Below, one piece after another: positions 34,571 through 43,153 of a stretch of 64,000 nt of DNA; within the stretch, counting starts at the first letter, position 1; the number at the start of each line of letters is the position of its first letter. The translations under genes were made by a program, and so were the position numbers. A model generated the notes under the pieces. The model was not told the DNA's origin. It did not search any database and saw only the letters and a program-made list of their open reading frames with translations. Location: NCBI GenBank assembly GCA_963711595.1, contig CAVQER010000003.1, positions 62,001-126,000 of the forward strand, read 5' to 3'. The stretch comes from JAUSIF01 sp963711595 (GTDB taxonomy: Bacteria > Pseudomonadota > Alphaproteobacteria > Rhizobiales > Xanthobacteraceae).

Positions 34571-35158
34571 ATGGCTACACAACATGCCTTGCCGTTTCCG
34601 CATACGCCGACCGAGCTTCATGCGCTCACCAAGGGCTGGTGGATCATGCTGTTGCGCGGGCTCGCGGCTGTTGCGTTCGGCGTTCTCGCCTTCGCGTGGC
34701 CGGGACTGACCATCGTCACGCTCATCGTCCTTTTCGCTGCTTACGCGCTCGTCGACGGACTGTTCGCACTGTTTTCAATTTTCAGCCGCGATCACGGAGT
34801 TCCGGCTTGGTGGCTCCTGCTGATCGGATTGCTCGGCATCGCCACGGCCGCGATCACCTACTTCTGGCCCGGCATCACCGCGATGATGCTCGTGATGATC
34901 ATCGGCGCCTGGGCACTCGTTCATGGGATCTTCGAAATCGCGGCGGCATTCAATCTACGCAAGGAGCTCGAAGACTGGTGGATCCTCGCCCTCGGCGGAG
35001 CGATCTCAATGATCTTCGGCGGCCTGCTTCTCTTCAACCCGGGTGCCGGCGCACTCGCCCTAGTTTGGCTGATTGGACTCTACGCCATCATCTTCGGCGC
35101 GCTTCTGGTCATCCTGTCTTTCCGCCTGAAAAGCGTGGGCGCGAGATTGCCTGCGTAG
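34571..35158 (+). CDS. HdeD-family acid-resistance-like membrane protein
   Basis: 195 residues with six hydrophobic segments in three similar pairs. GWWIMLLRGLAAVAFGVLAFAWPG and WWLLLIGLLGIATAAITYFWPG are the repeated HdeD/DUF308 pattern, and WALVHGIFEIAAAFNLRKE follows. ATG 34571 has AGGGAG about nine bases upstream. Inner-membrane location. HdeD is linked to acid stress in enterobacteria, but a precise function here is not known. An intrinsic terminator follows. Confidence 0.88.
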   Translation: MATQHALPFPHTPTELHALTKGWWIMLLRGLAAVAFGVLAFAWPGLTIVTLIVLFAAYALVDGLFALFSIFSRDHGVPAWWLLLIGLLGIATAAITYFWPGITAMMLVMIIGAWALVHGIFEIAAAFNLRKELEDWWILALGGAISMIFGGLLLFNPGAGALALVWLIGLYAIIFGALLVILSFRLKSVGARLPA

Positions 35159-35202
35159 GCCGAGATCGCTCGCACCGAATCGCAAGGCGTCTCCTCCAAC
35201 TT

Positions 35203-35235
35203 GCGCCGTCCGTTCAGAACGGGCGGCGCTTTTTT
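35203..35235 (+). terminator. Intrinsic terminator after the HdeD-like gene
   Basis: A stem of up to 13 bp (GCGCCGTCCGTTC paired with GAACGGGCGGCGC, with one G-T pair) at 35203-35229 is followed by six T at 35230-35235. It is the clearest plus-strand terminator in the window. Confidence 0.85.
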
Positions 35236-35358
35236 CATCGGCCCCGCATCGGGTGATCCCCGGATGCCTTCTCAGGGGATGCGCCGATGGTGTGACCCCC
35301 ACCCCGGGTGATTCACTGACGAAGAGCCTATTTATCCAGCGTTTGTGGAGTTTTCGCA

Positions 35359-36354
35359 GTGCCCGAAACGGTCTCCCTCGAAGTCACAGAACGCCCCAGA
35401 AAATCCACGCCTTCGCCGGCCGACGCACCGGCCACGGACGGCATGGTGCTCATCCCGGGCGGCACGTTTCGAATGGGATCCGACCGTCACTATCCCGAGG
35501 AAGCGCCGGTGCATCGCGTAAGTGTCGATGCGTTCTGGATCGACAAGCATCCCGTCACGAACCGGCAGTTTCGCGAATTTGTACGGGCAACCGGACACGT
35601 AACGACAGCGGAGATCGTGCCCGATCCAAAGGACTATCCCGGTGCACTACCGCACATGATGTATGCGGGTTCGCTTGTGTTTGTGCCGGCGAACCATCCG
35701 GTCAATCTGAAAGATTGGAGTCAGTGGTGGACTTTTCTCAAGGGAGCGGGCTGGCGCCATCCATACGGACCGAAGAGCAGCATCAACGGTCTGGATAGTC
35801 ATCCTGTCGTGCATGTGAGCTTTGCGGACGTGCAGGCCTATGCGCGCTGGGCGGGAAAGGAACTACCAACCGAGGCCGAATGGGAGTTCGCGGCACGCGG
35901 CGGACTCGATCAGGCCGAATTCGCCTGGGGCGGGGAATTCACTCCCGGCGGCAGGCAGATGGCAAACACCTGGCAGGGTGAGTTTCCACGCCAGAATCTC
36001 GCAGCCGACGGCTTCCAGCGTACGTCGCCCGTCAATGCATACCCGCCGAATGGCTACGGGGTTCTCGACATGATCGGCAACGTCTGGGAATGGACGTCCG
36101 ACTGGTACGCGCCGAAGCATCCGGCCGAGGCAAAGAAAGCCTGCTGCATTCCGGAGAATCCGCGCGGTGCGCGTGAGGACGAAAGTTACGATCCCTGCCA
36201 GTCGAACATCAACATTTCGCGCAAGGTCCTGAAAGGCGGCTCGCATCTCTGCGCGCCCAACTACTGCCGCCGCTACCGGCCGGCCGCCCGTCACGCGCAG
36301 CCAGTCGACACTTCAACGAGTTCACGTCGGATTTCGGTGCGTCAGGCGCCGTGA
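35359..36354 (+). CDS. Formylglycine-generating enzyme (SUMF1/FGE)-family protein, C-terminus probably frameshifted
   Basis: 331 residues as read. The FGE-sulfatase domain spans about 28-320: GMVLIPGGTFRMGSDRHYPEE, PVTNRQFREFVRATGH, PVVHVSFADVQAYARWAGKE, LPTEAEWEFAARGG and MIGNVWEWTSDWY. Both copper/active-site cysteines are present: Cys298 and Cys303 in HLCAPNYC. FGE converts a sulfatase Cys to formylglycine. The end reads QPVDTSTSSRRISVRQAP; deleting one T at 36321-36322 gives the family ending TSTSHVGFRCVRRRD with a stop at 36358. No sulfatase gene is in the window. No export signal is obvious. Confidence 0.85.
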   Translation: MPETVSLEVTERPRKSTPSPADAPATDGMVLIPGGTFRMGSDRHYPEEAPVHRVSVDAFWIDKHPVTNRQFREFVRATGHVTTAEIVPDPKDYPGALPHMMYAGSLVFVPANHPVNLKDWSQWWTFLKGAGWRHPYGPKSSINGLDSHPVVHVSFADVQAYARWAGKELPTEAEWEFAARGGLDQAEFAWGGEFTPGGRQMANTWQGEFPRQNLAADGFQRTSPVNAYPPNGYGVLDMIGNVWEWTSDWYAPKHPAEAKKACCIPENPRGAREDESYDPCQSNINISRKVLKGGSHLCAPNYCRRYRPAARHAQPVDTSTSSRRISVRQAP

Positions 36355-36388
36355 TTAGCGGCGAGCGGAGCGCGCGGGAGGACAGAAG

Positions 36389-36910
36389 GTGGCTGCCGCA
36401 ATGACGAAAGCAGGCACGCGGAATCTCACCTTGACGGCAAGACTCGTCATCTTCCTCGGTTTCGTCCTGCTGGCAGCCGGAGTGATCTGGCACGGCTCGG
36501 AAATCGAGACGTGGGAGCGCGGCTGGCGCCACCTGATTGAGCGGTCCGACGGGCCGATGTCATTCCGCTTCCTGTTACAGCCGACAATGGCAGCCCTTGC
36601 TGCTCTGTATGACGGAGTTCAGGACGCACGCGCCGGCCGATCTCCGTACCTCTGGACGGTGCTGCACAAACCGGACGAGCGCGGAGCGCGACTGAACGAG
36701 GGGCTGATCGCAACGGCTCGCATCATCTTCTTCGGGCTGGTCATTGACACAATCTATCAGCTCCGCGTGTTCGACACCTTCTACCCAGTGGAAGCACTGC
36801 TGATTGCGGTCGCGCTGGCGTTCATTCCGTACCTGCTGCTGCGCGGTCCGTTTGCGCGCATCGCAAACTGGTGGATGCACCGCGATCACGCGCACGGGCG
36901 CGGAGGCTAG
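36389..36910 (+). CDS. Hypothetical membrane protein
   Basis: 173 residues with three or four hydrophobic segments: LVIFLGFVLLAAGVIWHG, LIATARIIFFGLVIDTIYQL and ALLIAVALAFIPYLLLRGPF. A long soluble loop (about 50-110) lies between the first and second. GTG 36389 has GGAGG seven bases upstream; ATG 36401 is the alternative. It follows the FGE gene within 35-60 bases and may share its transcript. Family not recognised. Confidence 0.7.
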   Translation: MAAAMTKAGTRNLTLTARLVIFLGFVLLAAGVIWHGSEIETWERGWRHLIERSDGPMSFRFLLQPTMAALAALYDGVQDARAGRSPYLWTVLHKPDERGARLNEGLIATARIIFFGLVIDTIYQLRVFDTFYPVEALLIAVALAFIPYLLLRGPFARIANWWMHRDHAHGRGG

Positions 36911-37153
36911 GCAATGGATGCCATCACTTCCAGGTCTCCTCCGGATCTGATCTCCGTCGAGCTCTCGTCGCGACGGACGGGCATGTCGTTCCGACGCACC
37001 CGCATGAGCGCGAGTCCAAGAACTCCTCCAGCTTACGTTAACCTTCTCTTTACCCTTAGAAGGCTGCCGGAACAGGCCAAGCAGCGCAAGCATGGAACCC
37101 GGAACCGGCGAAGCCCTCGGTGAGGCCGAACTGCGATTCAGCGGAGCCAGCGC

Positions 37154-37510
37154 GTGGAAACCCTGCTGATCTTCGCCACAAAATATGCGGCGCTGCTGAT
37201 CGACATTCTCGCACTCGTCGTCATCGTAATCGGCACGATCGAGGCGTTCGTGGGCGGCCTGCGCCTCATGCTCGATTCGAACCGGACGCACCGCGACATG
37301 CGTGAGGTCTGGCTGCGCTACGCGCGCTGGCTCGTCGCTGGCCTCACGTTCCAACTCGCGTCCGACATCATCGAGACCGCCGTCGCTCCAACGTGGGACG
37401 ACATCGGCCGGCTCGCCGTCATCGCGGTCATCCGCACATTCCTCAACTATTACCTTGAACGCGATGTGGTCGAGGTTCGCGAACGACGGCGCACTCCGGC
37501 CAAAGCGTAG
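37154..37510 (+). CDS. DUF1622 domain-containing membrane protein
   Basis: 118 residues, GTG start. It matches DUF1622: LIDILALVVIVIGTIEAFVG, then MREVWLRYARWLVAGLTFQLASDIIETAVAP and IAVIRTFLNYYLERDV. Two to three transmembrane helices are expected. The role of the family is unknown. It precedes the HAD phosphatase gene by 13 bases. The 243-base gap upstream (36911-37153) has one weak open frame that I do not accept. Confidence 0.85.
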   Translation: METLLIFATKYAALLIDILALVVIVIGTIEAFVGGLRLMLDSNRTHRDMREVWLRYARWLVAGLTFQLASDIIETAVAPTWDDIGRLAVIAVIRTFLNYYLERDVVEVRERRRTPAKA

Positions 37511-37523
37511 CGGAGTGTCCGAC

Positions 37524-38573
37524 ATGCAATCGACTGTCCGCCAATTTTATCTCGCGACATTGGGAGCACTTGCTATGACGACGCTTGCACCGACGGTGTC
37601 ACCGTCGATCGCGCCGGCGCAGGCGCAACTGGATCCCCTGCCCTCCTGGAACGACGGCGCGGCGAAGAATTCGATCATCGATTTCGTCACCCGTGTCACG
37701 CGTTATGGCGACCCGGATTTCGTAAAGCCGGCGGAGCGCATCGCCACCTTCGACAACGACGGAACCCTGTGGGCGGAGCAGCCGATCTATTTCCAGCTTC
37801 AGTTTGCGTCGGACCGCGTGAAAGCGCTCCGATCATTGCATCCGGAATGGGAGACGCAGCCGACCTTCAAGGCGCTGTTCGAAGGGGACATGAACAGGCT
37901 CAAGGAAGCCGGCGAACACGGGCTTCTTGAAGTGATGGCCGCAACTCACTCGGGCATGACGACGGACGACTTCAGCAAGAGTGCGCGCGATTGGCTCGCC
38001 ACGGCGCAGCATCCGCGCTTCAACCGGCTGTACACGGAGCTCGCCTACCAACCCATGCTCGAGCTGCTCGATTTTCTCAGGGCGAACAGCTTCAAGACGT
38101 TCATCGTATCCGGAGGCGGCATCGAATTCCTTCGCGTTTTCGCCGAACGCGTCTACGGGATTCCGCCGGAACAAGTGGTCGGCTCTTCCGGTGAAGCCGA
38201 GTTCGAGCTCGAGCCGGACAAGAAACCGGTGCTGGTAAAGGTGCCAAGGGTCGAGTTCATCGACGACAAGGCGGGAAAGCCGGTCGCCATCAACCGCTTC
38301 ATCGGACGGCGGCCGATCTTCGCGTTCGGAAACTCCGACGGCGATCATCAGATGCTGCAATGGACTGCGGCGGGCGATGGAGCGCGCTTCACGGGCCTTG
38401 TCCATCACACCGACGCCGAGCGCGAATGGGCCTACGATAGGGATTCGCATATCGGCAAGCTCGACAAGGCGCTCGACGAAGCGAACGCGCGCGGCTGGAC
38501 GGTCGTCGACATGAAGCGTGACTGGCGCGTCATCTTCCCGGCGCAGGAAGGTCGCGCCGTCAATCCTCGATGA
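37524..38573 (+). CDS. Periplasmic HAD-family phosphatase
   Basis: 349 residues with a signal peptide (LATLGALAMTTLAPTVSP) ending near AQAQ at residue 35. HAD motif I is FDNDGTLW with Asp77 and Asp79, motif II TFIVSGGGIEFLRVF and motif IV FGNSDGDHQML. It resembles phosphoserine-phosphatase-type HAD hydrolases, in which a Mg-dependent phospho-aspartate forms. The substrate is unknown; export suggests organic-phosphate scavenging. ATG 37524 is chosen by the signal peptide. Convergent with the next gene, whose stop lies in a TGACGC/GCGTCA hairpin at 38600-38615. Confidence 0.85.
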   Translation: MQSTVRQFYLATLGALAMTTLAPTVSPSIAPAQAQLDPLPSWNDGAAKNSIIDFVTRVTRYGDPDFVKPAERIATFDNDGTLWAEQPIYFQLQFASDRVKALRSLHPEWETQPTFKALFEGDMNRLKEAGEHGLLEVMAATHSGMTTDDFSKSARDWLATAQHPRFNRLYTELAYQPMLELLDFLRANSFKTFIVSGGGIEFLRVFAERVYGIPPEQVVGSSGEAEFELEPDKKPVLVKVPRVEFIDDKAGKPVAINRFIGRRPIFAFGNSDGDHQMLQWTAAGDGARFTGLVHHTDAEREWAYDRDSHIGKLDKALDEANARGWTVVDMKRDWRVIFPAQEGRAVNPR

Positions 38574-38612
38574 CTGTCATGACCGGCTTGTCGCGGGCCT
38601 GACGCCTTAGCG

Positions 38613-39611
38613 TCACTTCGTGATCTTCGGCTTCGCCGTTTCGGACGGCGCGGCTGGCGCGATATTGAGCACGGCCCACACGTTCCAACCTTCCGCGCGA
38701 TGCTGGGCCGCGAACTCCCAATATCCCTTCAAGAGGAACGTGCCCTGCCATTCCTTGCTGATCGGGAAGATGTGCCCGAACTGAGGGCCGATGCTGGCAA
38801 CGCGCGAGTGGAACGGGCCCAGTCTCGCGCCGGAACCGCTGTCGCTGCCGAGCTGATTGTAAAGATAGCCAACCAATCCGACGAAGGTTTGCTTCGACAG
38901 GAATTGCGAAGCGCCCCAGTCCACGTGCCAATCGACACCGTTCTGGTAATTCGTGTCTTGATTCTCGAAGTTGTAGGTAAAGCCCGTCGTTATTGAGAAT
39001 TCGTGCCCTTTCTGCGGGTCGAGATAGGTGTAGCCAACGCCGCTGTCGATCGCGCCATGGCCGATGCCGAGATTGGCGAGGCGCTTAGGATTGTAGTTTC
39101 CGACCGGGACGTCGCCCGTGACGTACCAGAGATAGTTATGCACGCCCTTGTGCCACTTCAGCGTCGCCTGCGGATACAGGTCGCCGAAACCGGTCACCGA
39201 ATCGGTCCGAGCGCCGGATATCGCAACGCCTCCTGGGGTTATGAACGTTGCGTCAACGGAGCCGACGGCGCGACCGAAGATGCCGAGCAGGCTGACTGCT
39301 GCTTGCGCACCCAAAACCGGCGTCGCGAACGTGTACGTCGGACCAAAGGCCAGGAGATCGGCGCGCGCGTCGAGGCCGGCGCGGATCTGACCGCCGCTCG
39401 GGAAATTGACTCCGCCGCCGGCACCTACCGTCGTGTGATAATAAAGCGAGGTCCACTGCCAGCCCGGCGTCGCGGGCACTGCCGCGAAACTGCCAAACAA
39501 CCCGGGAAGCCAGAAGCTGACCCCGCTTTCATCAGCGCGCGCGGATTGCGCTGCTGCAATCGCCAACGATCCGGCAAGAAGCATCGCGAACGGCGTGCGT
39601 ATGCGCGACAT
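38613..39611 (-). CDS. Outer-membrane beta-barrel protein, phenol-degradation meta-pathway (SphA-like) family
   Basis: 332 residues from ATG 39611 (GGGGGC upstream). A signal peptide ends near ARADES. The rest shows alternating aromatic strands, for example WQWTSLYYHTTVGAGGGVNFP, LLAFGPTYTFATPVLGAQA, YLWYVTGDVPVGNYNP, GHEFSITTGFTYNFENQ and a terminal strand. This layout matches the MetA-pathway-of-phenol-degradation/SphA porin family, thought to take up hydrophobic or aromatic compounds. Direct evidence for a cargo is lacking. Confidence 0.8.
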   Translation of the reverse strand: MSRIRTPFAMLLAGSLAIAAAQSARADESGVSFWLPGLFGSFAAVPATPGWQWTSLYYHTTVGAGGGVNFPSGGQIRAGLDARADLLAFGPTYTFATPVLGAQAAVSLLGIFGRAVGSVDATFITPGGVAISGARTDSVTGFGDLYPQATLKWHKGVHNYLWYVTGDVPVGNYNPKRLANLGIGHGAIDSGVGYTYLDPQKGHEFSITTGFTYNFENQDTNYQNGVDWHVDWGASQFLSKQTFVGLVGYLYNQLGSDSGSGARLGPFHSRVASIGPQFGHIFPISKEWQGTFLLKGYWEFAAQHRAEGWNVWAVLNIAPAAPSETAKPKITK

Positions 39612-39899
39612 CGAAGCCCCCATTTCGATTGACGGGACGCATACGCAACGAACTCGAAGGTGCTCCTGCTTTTCCGGGCGCGCGAGAGCGCCACAGCGCC
39701 GCTGATTCGCCTGCCAGTCAAACGTCCGAAGGAACCGTGGCAGCCTCGCGATCAAGCGGCTGGAACCTTCGTGAGCAACGGGAAATATCGGGAAATGCAA
39801 TCAGAAAATTGTGCATAAGTTCAGCGCGTTCCGTCTTCTGGCGCAATGCGGGCGCAAGTTTTTACCACGAGTGTGCGTCGACCATCGACTGGGGGCTCG

Positions 39900-40688
39900 A
39901 TGAGGCGAACGCTTTCCGCCGCACTGCCAATTCTTCTCGCCACGAGCCCCATCCAGGCGCAAAGCGATTCCGATCTCGCGAGCAAAATCTCCAATCCCAT
40001 CTCGGACCTGATCAGCGTTCCCTTCCAATACAATTACGACTGCTGTTTCGGCACTCTCGATGCGCCGCGGCACACGCTGAACATCCAGCCGGTGATTCCG
40101 TTCACATTGAACCCACAGGCGAAACTGGTCGTGCGCACGATCGTGCCGCTGATTCACGCGGAGGAGCCATTACCCTTTTTCGGCACGCATTCGGGTCTCG
40201 GCGATACGACGCAGAGCTTTTTCCTCGTGCCGAACAACGTGCCGAAAGGCGTAATCTTTGGCGTCGGCCCGATATTTCTCTGGCCGACGGCCACGGACAC
40301 CGCACTCGGATCGGAAAAATGGGGAGCCGGGCCGACGATTGTTATCGGTAAGCAGGAGTCGGGCTGGACCTACGGGATTCTCGCGAACCACATCTGGTCC
40401 TATGCCGGATGGAATGATCGGGTCAGCGTGAACTCGACGTTTCTGCAGCCGTTCATCTCCTACGCATTTCCGGACACAACGACGTTCACGCTCAACACCG
40501 AATCGACCTACGACTGGATGAGCCACCAGTGGACCGTCCCGATACATTTCGGGGTCAGCAAGATCTTCAAGTTCGGCAAGCAACCGGTAAGTCTGGGAGT
40601 TCAGGGCGGCTACTACGCGGTGAGCCCGCCCGGCGGCCCGGAGTGGCGCCTGCGGGCAATCGCGACGTTCCTGTTCCCCACTGGCTAG
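39900..40688 (+). CDS. Outer-membrane beta-barrel protein (transporter-like)
   Basis: 262 residues with a signal peptide (TLSAALPILLATSPIQAQ). The mature protein has many aromatic beta strands such as VPFQYNYDCCFG, LNIQPVIPFTLNPQAKLVVR, GLGDTTQSFFLVP, WGAGPTIVIGKQESGWTYGI and ends RLRAIATFLFPTG with a final aromatic strand. Databases often label similar proteins neuromedin U or transporter; neither name is informative. It is divergent from the SphA-like gene, sharing a 288-base upstream region. Probably a small porin. Confidence 0.75.
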   Translation: MRRTLSAALPILLATSPIQAQSDSDLASKISNPISDLISVPFQYNYDCCFGTLDAPRHTLNIQPVIPFTLNPQAKLVVRTIVPLIHAEEPLPFFGTHSGLGDTTQSFFLVPNNVPKGVIFGVGPIFLWPTATDTALGSEKWGAGPTIVIGKQESGWTYGILANHIWSYAGWNDRVSVNSTFLQPFISYAFPDTTTFTLNTESTYDWMSHQWTVPIHFGVSKIFKFGKQPVSLGVQGGYYAVSPPGGPEWRLRAIATFLFPTG

Positions 40689-40782
40689 CCTTGGAACCCG
40701 GCGAGCCCTTGATTCATAAAGGCTCGCATCGTTTGCCATAACGGTCGAATTCACCTGAAATTTTCCGCACTTTTTACTAAAT

Positions 40783-41685
40783 ATGTCGGCGGTGGAGGCC
40801 AGCCGCCGACAGATGCGTAATGCGAAAAACTCCCAACTCAGAAGTCTCACGGCCGCGGTGGCGTTCACCGCGGCGCTGACGGCCGCCGGTTTTCCGCACG
40901 GCAGTCTCTCCGCAGACGGTAGCGCGCTGAATGCACCTTATGTCCGCGCTGTCACGATGGAGCGCGACCAGCGCTCCGAGCCCGAGGCGTTCGCGCGCGA
41001 CGCGGGAATCTCGTTCGAGGAGTTCCGCGCGCGTCACGGGGCGAGTGGCCTGATCCGCTGCGGCCAAGCCACCGGAAGCGGGCAACTCACGCTCGCGAGC
41101 AATGTGATCACGACCGCGGGCCACGTGTTCATCGCGCCGGGCGGCAAGCTGCGTAGCGCGAGTTGCACCTTCGAGCCCACCGCGACGCCGCGCGTTTCGA
41201 TACCCATCGACCTCAGCTCGATCGTGACCGGCTCGAGCGATCCGATGCAGGAGCGCGCAACGCTCGACTGGGCGGTGGCGCGACTCGCGACGGCGCCGGA
41301 GAGCGTCAAGCCTTATGCAGTTGCTGAGCAGCCGGAAGCGCCCTCGCCGGTGTTGTTGTTTGGCGGCGGCAACGGCGCGGCCGCAGCAAAAGGCGTCGAG
41401 CGGTGCTTCACGCGCCGCGTGACGGCCAAGGCGCCGGAGGGAATACGCGAGCTTTCGTTCGACTGCAGCGCCGCGCCGGGCGGATCGGGTGCCGCGCTCC
41501 TCAACGACAAGAACGAAATGGTTGCGATCTTCGTCGGTTTCCGCAGTCTAGACGCGAGCCAGGCGCGGGCGTTTTCCGACAACCATTATAACTTTGCGAT
41601 TACGGTCGAGGGACCGTTCCGGCGTGCGCTATTGGAAATGGCGGCGCCTGCGACGACGGCGGCGGCGTCAAACGCAGCGCGATAG
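40783..41685 (+). CDS. Trypsin-like serine protease homologue, exported
   Basis: 300 residues. A signal-like segment (LTAAVAFTAALTAAGFP) lies near 23-40. A possible catalytic triad is His114 in TTAGHVF, Asp162 in LDWAVARL and Ser235 in PGGSGAALLN, in the order expected for chymotrypsin-fold proteases. The Ser motif has GGSGAA instead of GDSGGP. Three Cys may form disulfides. ATG 40813 is another possible start. Substrate unknown; envelope quality control or extracellular proteolysis are options. Confidence 0.7.
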   Translation: MSAVEASRRQMRNAKNSQLRSLTAAVAFTAALTAAGFPHGSLSADGSALNAPYVRAVTMERDQRSEPEAFARDAGISFEEFRARHGASGLIRCGQATGSGQLTLASNVITTAGHVFIAPGGKLRSASCTFEPTATPRVSIPIDLSSIVTGSSDPMQERATLDWAVARLATAPESVKPYAVAEQPEAPSPVLLFGGGNGAAAAKGVERCFTRRVTAKAPEGIRELSFDCSAAPGGSGAALLNDKNEMVAIFVGFRSLDASQARAFSDNHYNFAITVEGPFRRALLEMAAPATTAAASNAAR

Positions 41686-41963
41686 AATCAAGCCTGTCAG
41701 ATCTGTCCTCGGCTGGCGGCGATAGGCTTCGGCTGCCCGGCGTGGATCGACCGATGTCTCCTGCGCGAAGCGACCCGGCTCCAGTGCACCGGTCGCGGCG
41801 ATCCTGGCCAGCTGATTGCTGGCGGTCTGCGAAATTGGCACGAGCGCGCGGGAGGCAGCTACCAAGGCCATGCTCCAACCATGACAGCCCGGCGAAACGC
41901 TTGGCAGGCGCCGGCCGTCGCCCGTCACTTTCTACTGCCTGAGATCGGAGATCAGTCAGGTAG

Positions 41964-41990
41964 AGACTGTAGGAGGCCGCCATACAGTCT
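41964..41990. other. Inverted repeat in a 443-base gene-less region (41686-42128)
   Basis: AGACTGTA (41964-41971) and TACAGTCT (41983-41990) form a perfect 8-bp stem with an 11-base loop. The region between the protease and the Tyr/Gly-rich protein has no convincing coding frame. A second GC-rich hairpin, GCCGCGG (42073-42079) with CCGCGGC (42088-42094), lies just downstream of the minus-strand gene and may end its transcript; there is no T run. Confidence 0.45.
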
Positions 41991-42128
41991 GCATGCGGCG
42001 CAGCTCAAGCAAATTGGGAACGCTTCACGCGCCGCAGCGGGGGTAGCCGGCGCGTGATGCATCATTGGCGACGCCGCGGCCCTGACCCCGCGGCCGCCCG
42101 GCGTCCAACTCTCAGCTAGCGTGCGGCG

Positions 42129-42491
42129 CTAGTTGTTGAAGTACGGCGGATTGCGCTCAAACCAATGCGTTTGCTCCGCCGGAATCGTGTAGCGGGTGTA
42201 GTTGTAGCCGAAGGCACCGTAGTAGCCGGTCGGCGGGAAGTAGTACGGCTCATTGACGCCGTACTGCCCGTAGACTGGGCCAACCGATCCGTACGCTCCG
42301 TACCCGGATGGGTACCCTCTCCCGTAGGAGCCGCGCATTCCGTACCCGTACCCGGATCCGTACGCTCCGTACCCGTATGAGGCGTACGGTCCGTAGTACT
42401 GCGCGAACGACGGCGATGCGAAGCCGACGAAGACGGCCGCGACGAACGCGATTTTGGTTTTGCGGCTGATCGCTGCTTTTGCCTTTGTCAT
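42129..42491 (-). CDS. Secreted Tyr/Gly-rich protein with C-terminal PAEQ-HWFER motif
   Basis: 120 residues: signal peptide (KIAFVAAVFVGFASPSFAQ) to about residue 31, then a low-complexity Tyr-Gly-Ser-Pro stretch and the ending RYTIPAEQTHWFERNPPYF. The ending matches two small proteins nearby (IPAEQRHWYDRN at 43467-43613, VPSDQERWYDRS at 43692-43880). No known family or catalytic motif. Likely periplasmic or surface protein. The Tyr/Gly part resembles amyloid-like or cell-wall proteins in composition only. Confidence 0.75.
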   Translation of the reverse strand: MTKAKAAISRKTKIAFVAAVFVGFASPSFAQYYGPYASYGYGAYGSGYGYGMRGSYGRGYPSGYGAYGSVGPVYGQYGVNEPYYFPPTGYYGAFGYNYTRYTIPAEQTHWFERNPPYFNN

Positions 42492-42918
42492 TTCTTTTCC
42501 TTCTCCCGTGAATTTGAACCCAACCCTACGAACAAATCACCGGCTCGCGCCTGCACTGCCTTCCGGCAGTCGCCTCTCTCGGTGCAAGACGGTTCGCTGG
42601 ATCTCACACGCGGTTACGGGGTGAGACCGTTGGTGCGCATGCAAGCGTAGAGTTGCGTGCGCAGTTCGATGCGTGAATTGGAGCCTCTCCTGTTTGAGCT
42701 CCAAGCCAACAATGCATCGCCGGTCGTTCGTATCCGCAAATTCCCTCGGGCGCAGGCCGGAAATTACGGTGTGCCGGCCTGCAGCCCACAGCTCGACGAG
42801 CGCTGAAGGCGTCCCCGCCAGCCGTCTACAGGGTTTTCCCGATCCGCCTACCAACGTTCGTGGATACCTAGAAATCCGCTCCGGTTGTTTGCTGACGCGT
42901 CATACTCAGGAGGTGTCG
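42492..42918. other. Divergent intergenic region with stem-loops
   Basis: These 427 bases separate two divergent secreted-protein genes. One stem-loop has arms TGCGCATGCAA (42634-42644) and TTGCGTGCGCA (42653-42663), 11 pairs with one wobble. Another is TCTCAC (42602-42607) with GTGAGA (42621-42626). No coding frame is convincing. The promoters of both directions must lie here, but I could not place good -35/-10 pairs. Confidence 0.4.
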
Positions 42919-43140
42919 ATGATTTCTCTTAGCAGGAGACTTGCGTTCGGACTTGTCGCAACGTCTGCGGTGATCTTCTCGGTTGCCGGGGCACAGGCAC
43001 AGGGTGACATTGAGTCAGCCCGAACGTTCTGTCTCGCCGAACTGCAGAAGCTGTATCCAAATCAGCAGCCCGACTCGACCAATCGCCAGGCGCTTTCGTA
43101 CTACCAGCAGTGCATGAAGAATCGCGGTTTCACGCCGTAA
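42919..43140 (+). CDS. Small secreted two-cysteine protein (C-x26-C family, copy 1)
   Basis: 73 residues. ATG 42919 has an excellent AGGAGG site. The signal peptide (LAFGLVATSAVIFSVAGAQAQ) ends near residue 28. The mature 45 residues contain two Cys separated by 26 residues and the sequence PDSTNRQALSYYQQCMKNRG. The downstream gene encodes a paralogue with the same Cys spacing and the same SNRQ-YY-CM core. No known family recognised. Probably a disulfide-linked periplasmic peptide. Confidence 0.75.
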   Translation: MISLSRRLAFGLVATSAVIFSVAGAQAQGDIESARTFCLAELQKLYPNQQPDSTNRQALSYYQQCMKNRGFTP

Positions 43141-43153
43141 CCAGGAGGCACCA

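Noticed and set aside
36914..37123. 69-codon frame between the membrane protein and DUF1622 genes
   Set aside because: Ser/Arg-rich with no ribosome-binding site, no homologous features and poor third-position bias. The segment also contains a CCTTCT/AGAAGG inverted repeat that I could not interpret.
41600..41983. 127-codon minus-strand frame after the protease gene
   Set aside because: Overlaps the protease 3' end, Arg/Ser/Pro-rich, no signal or motif.
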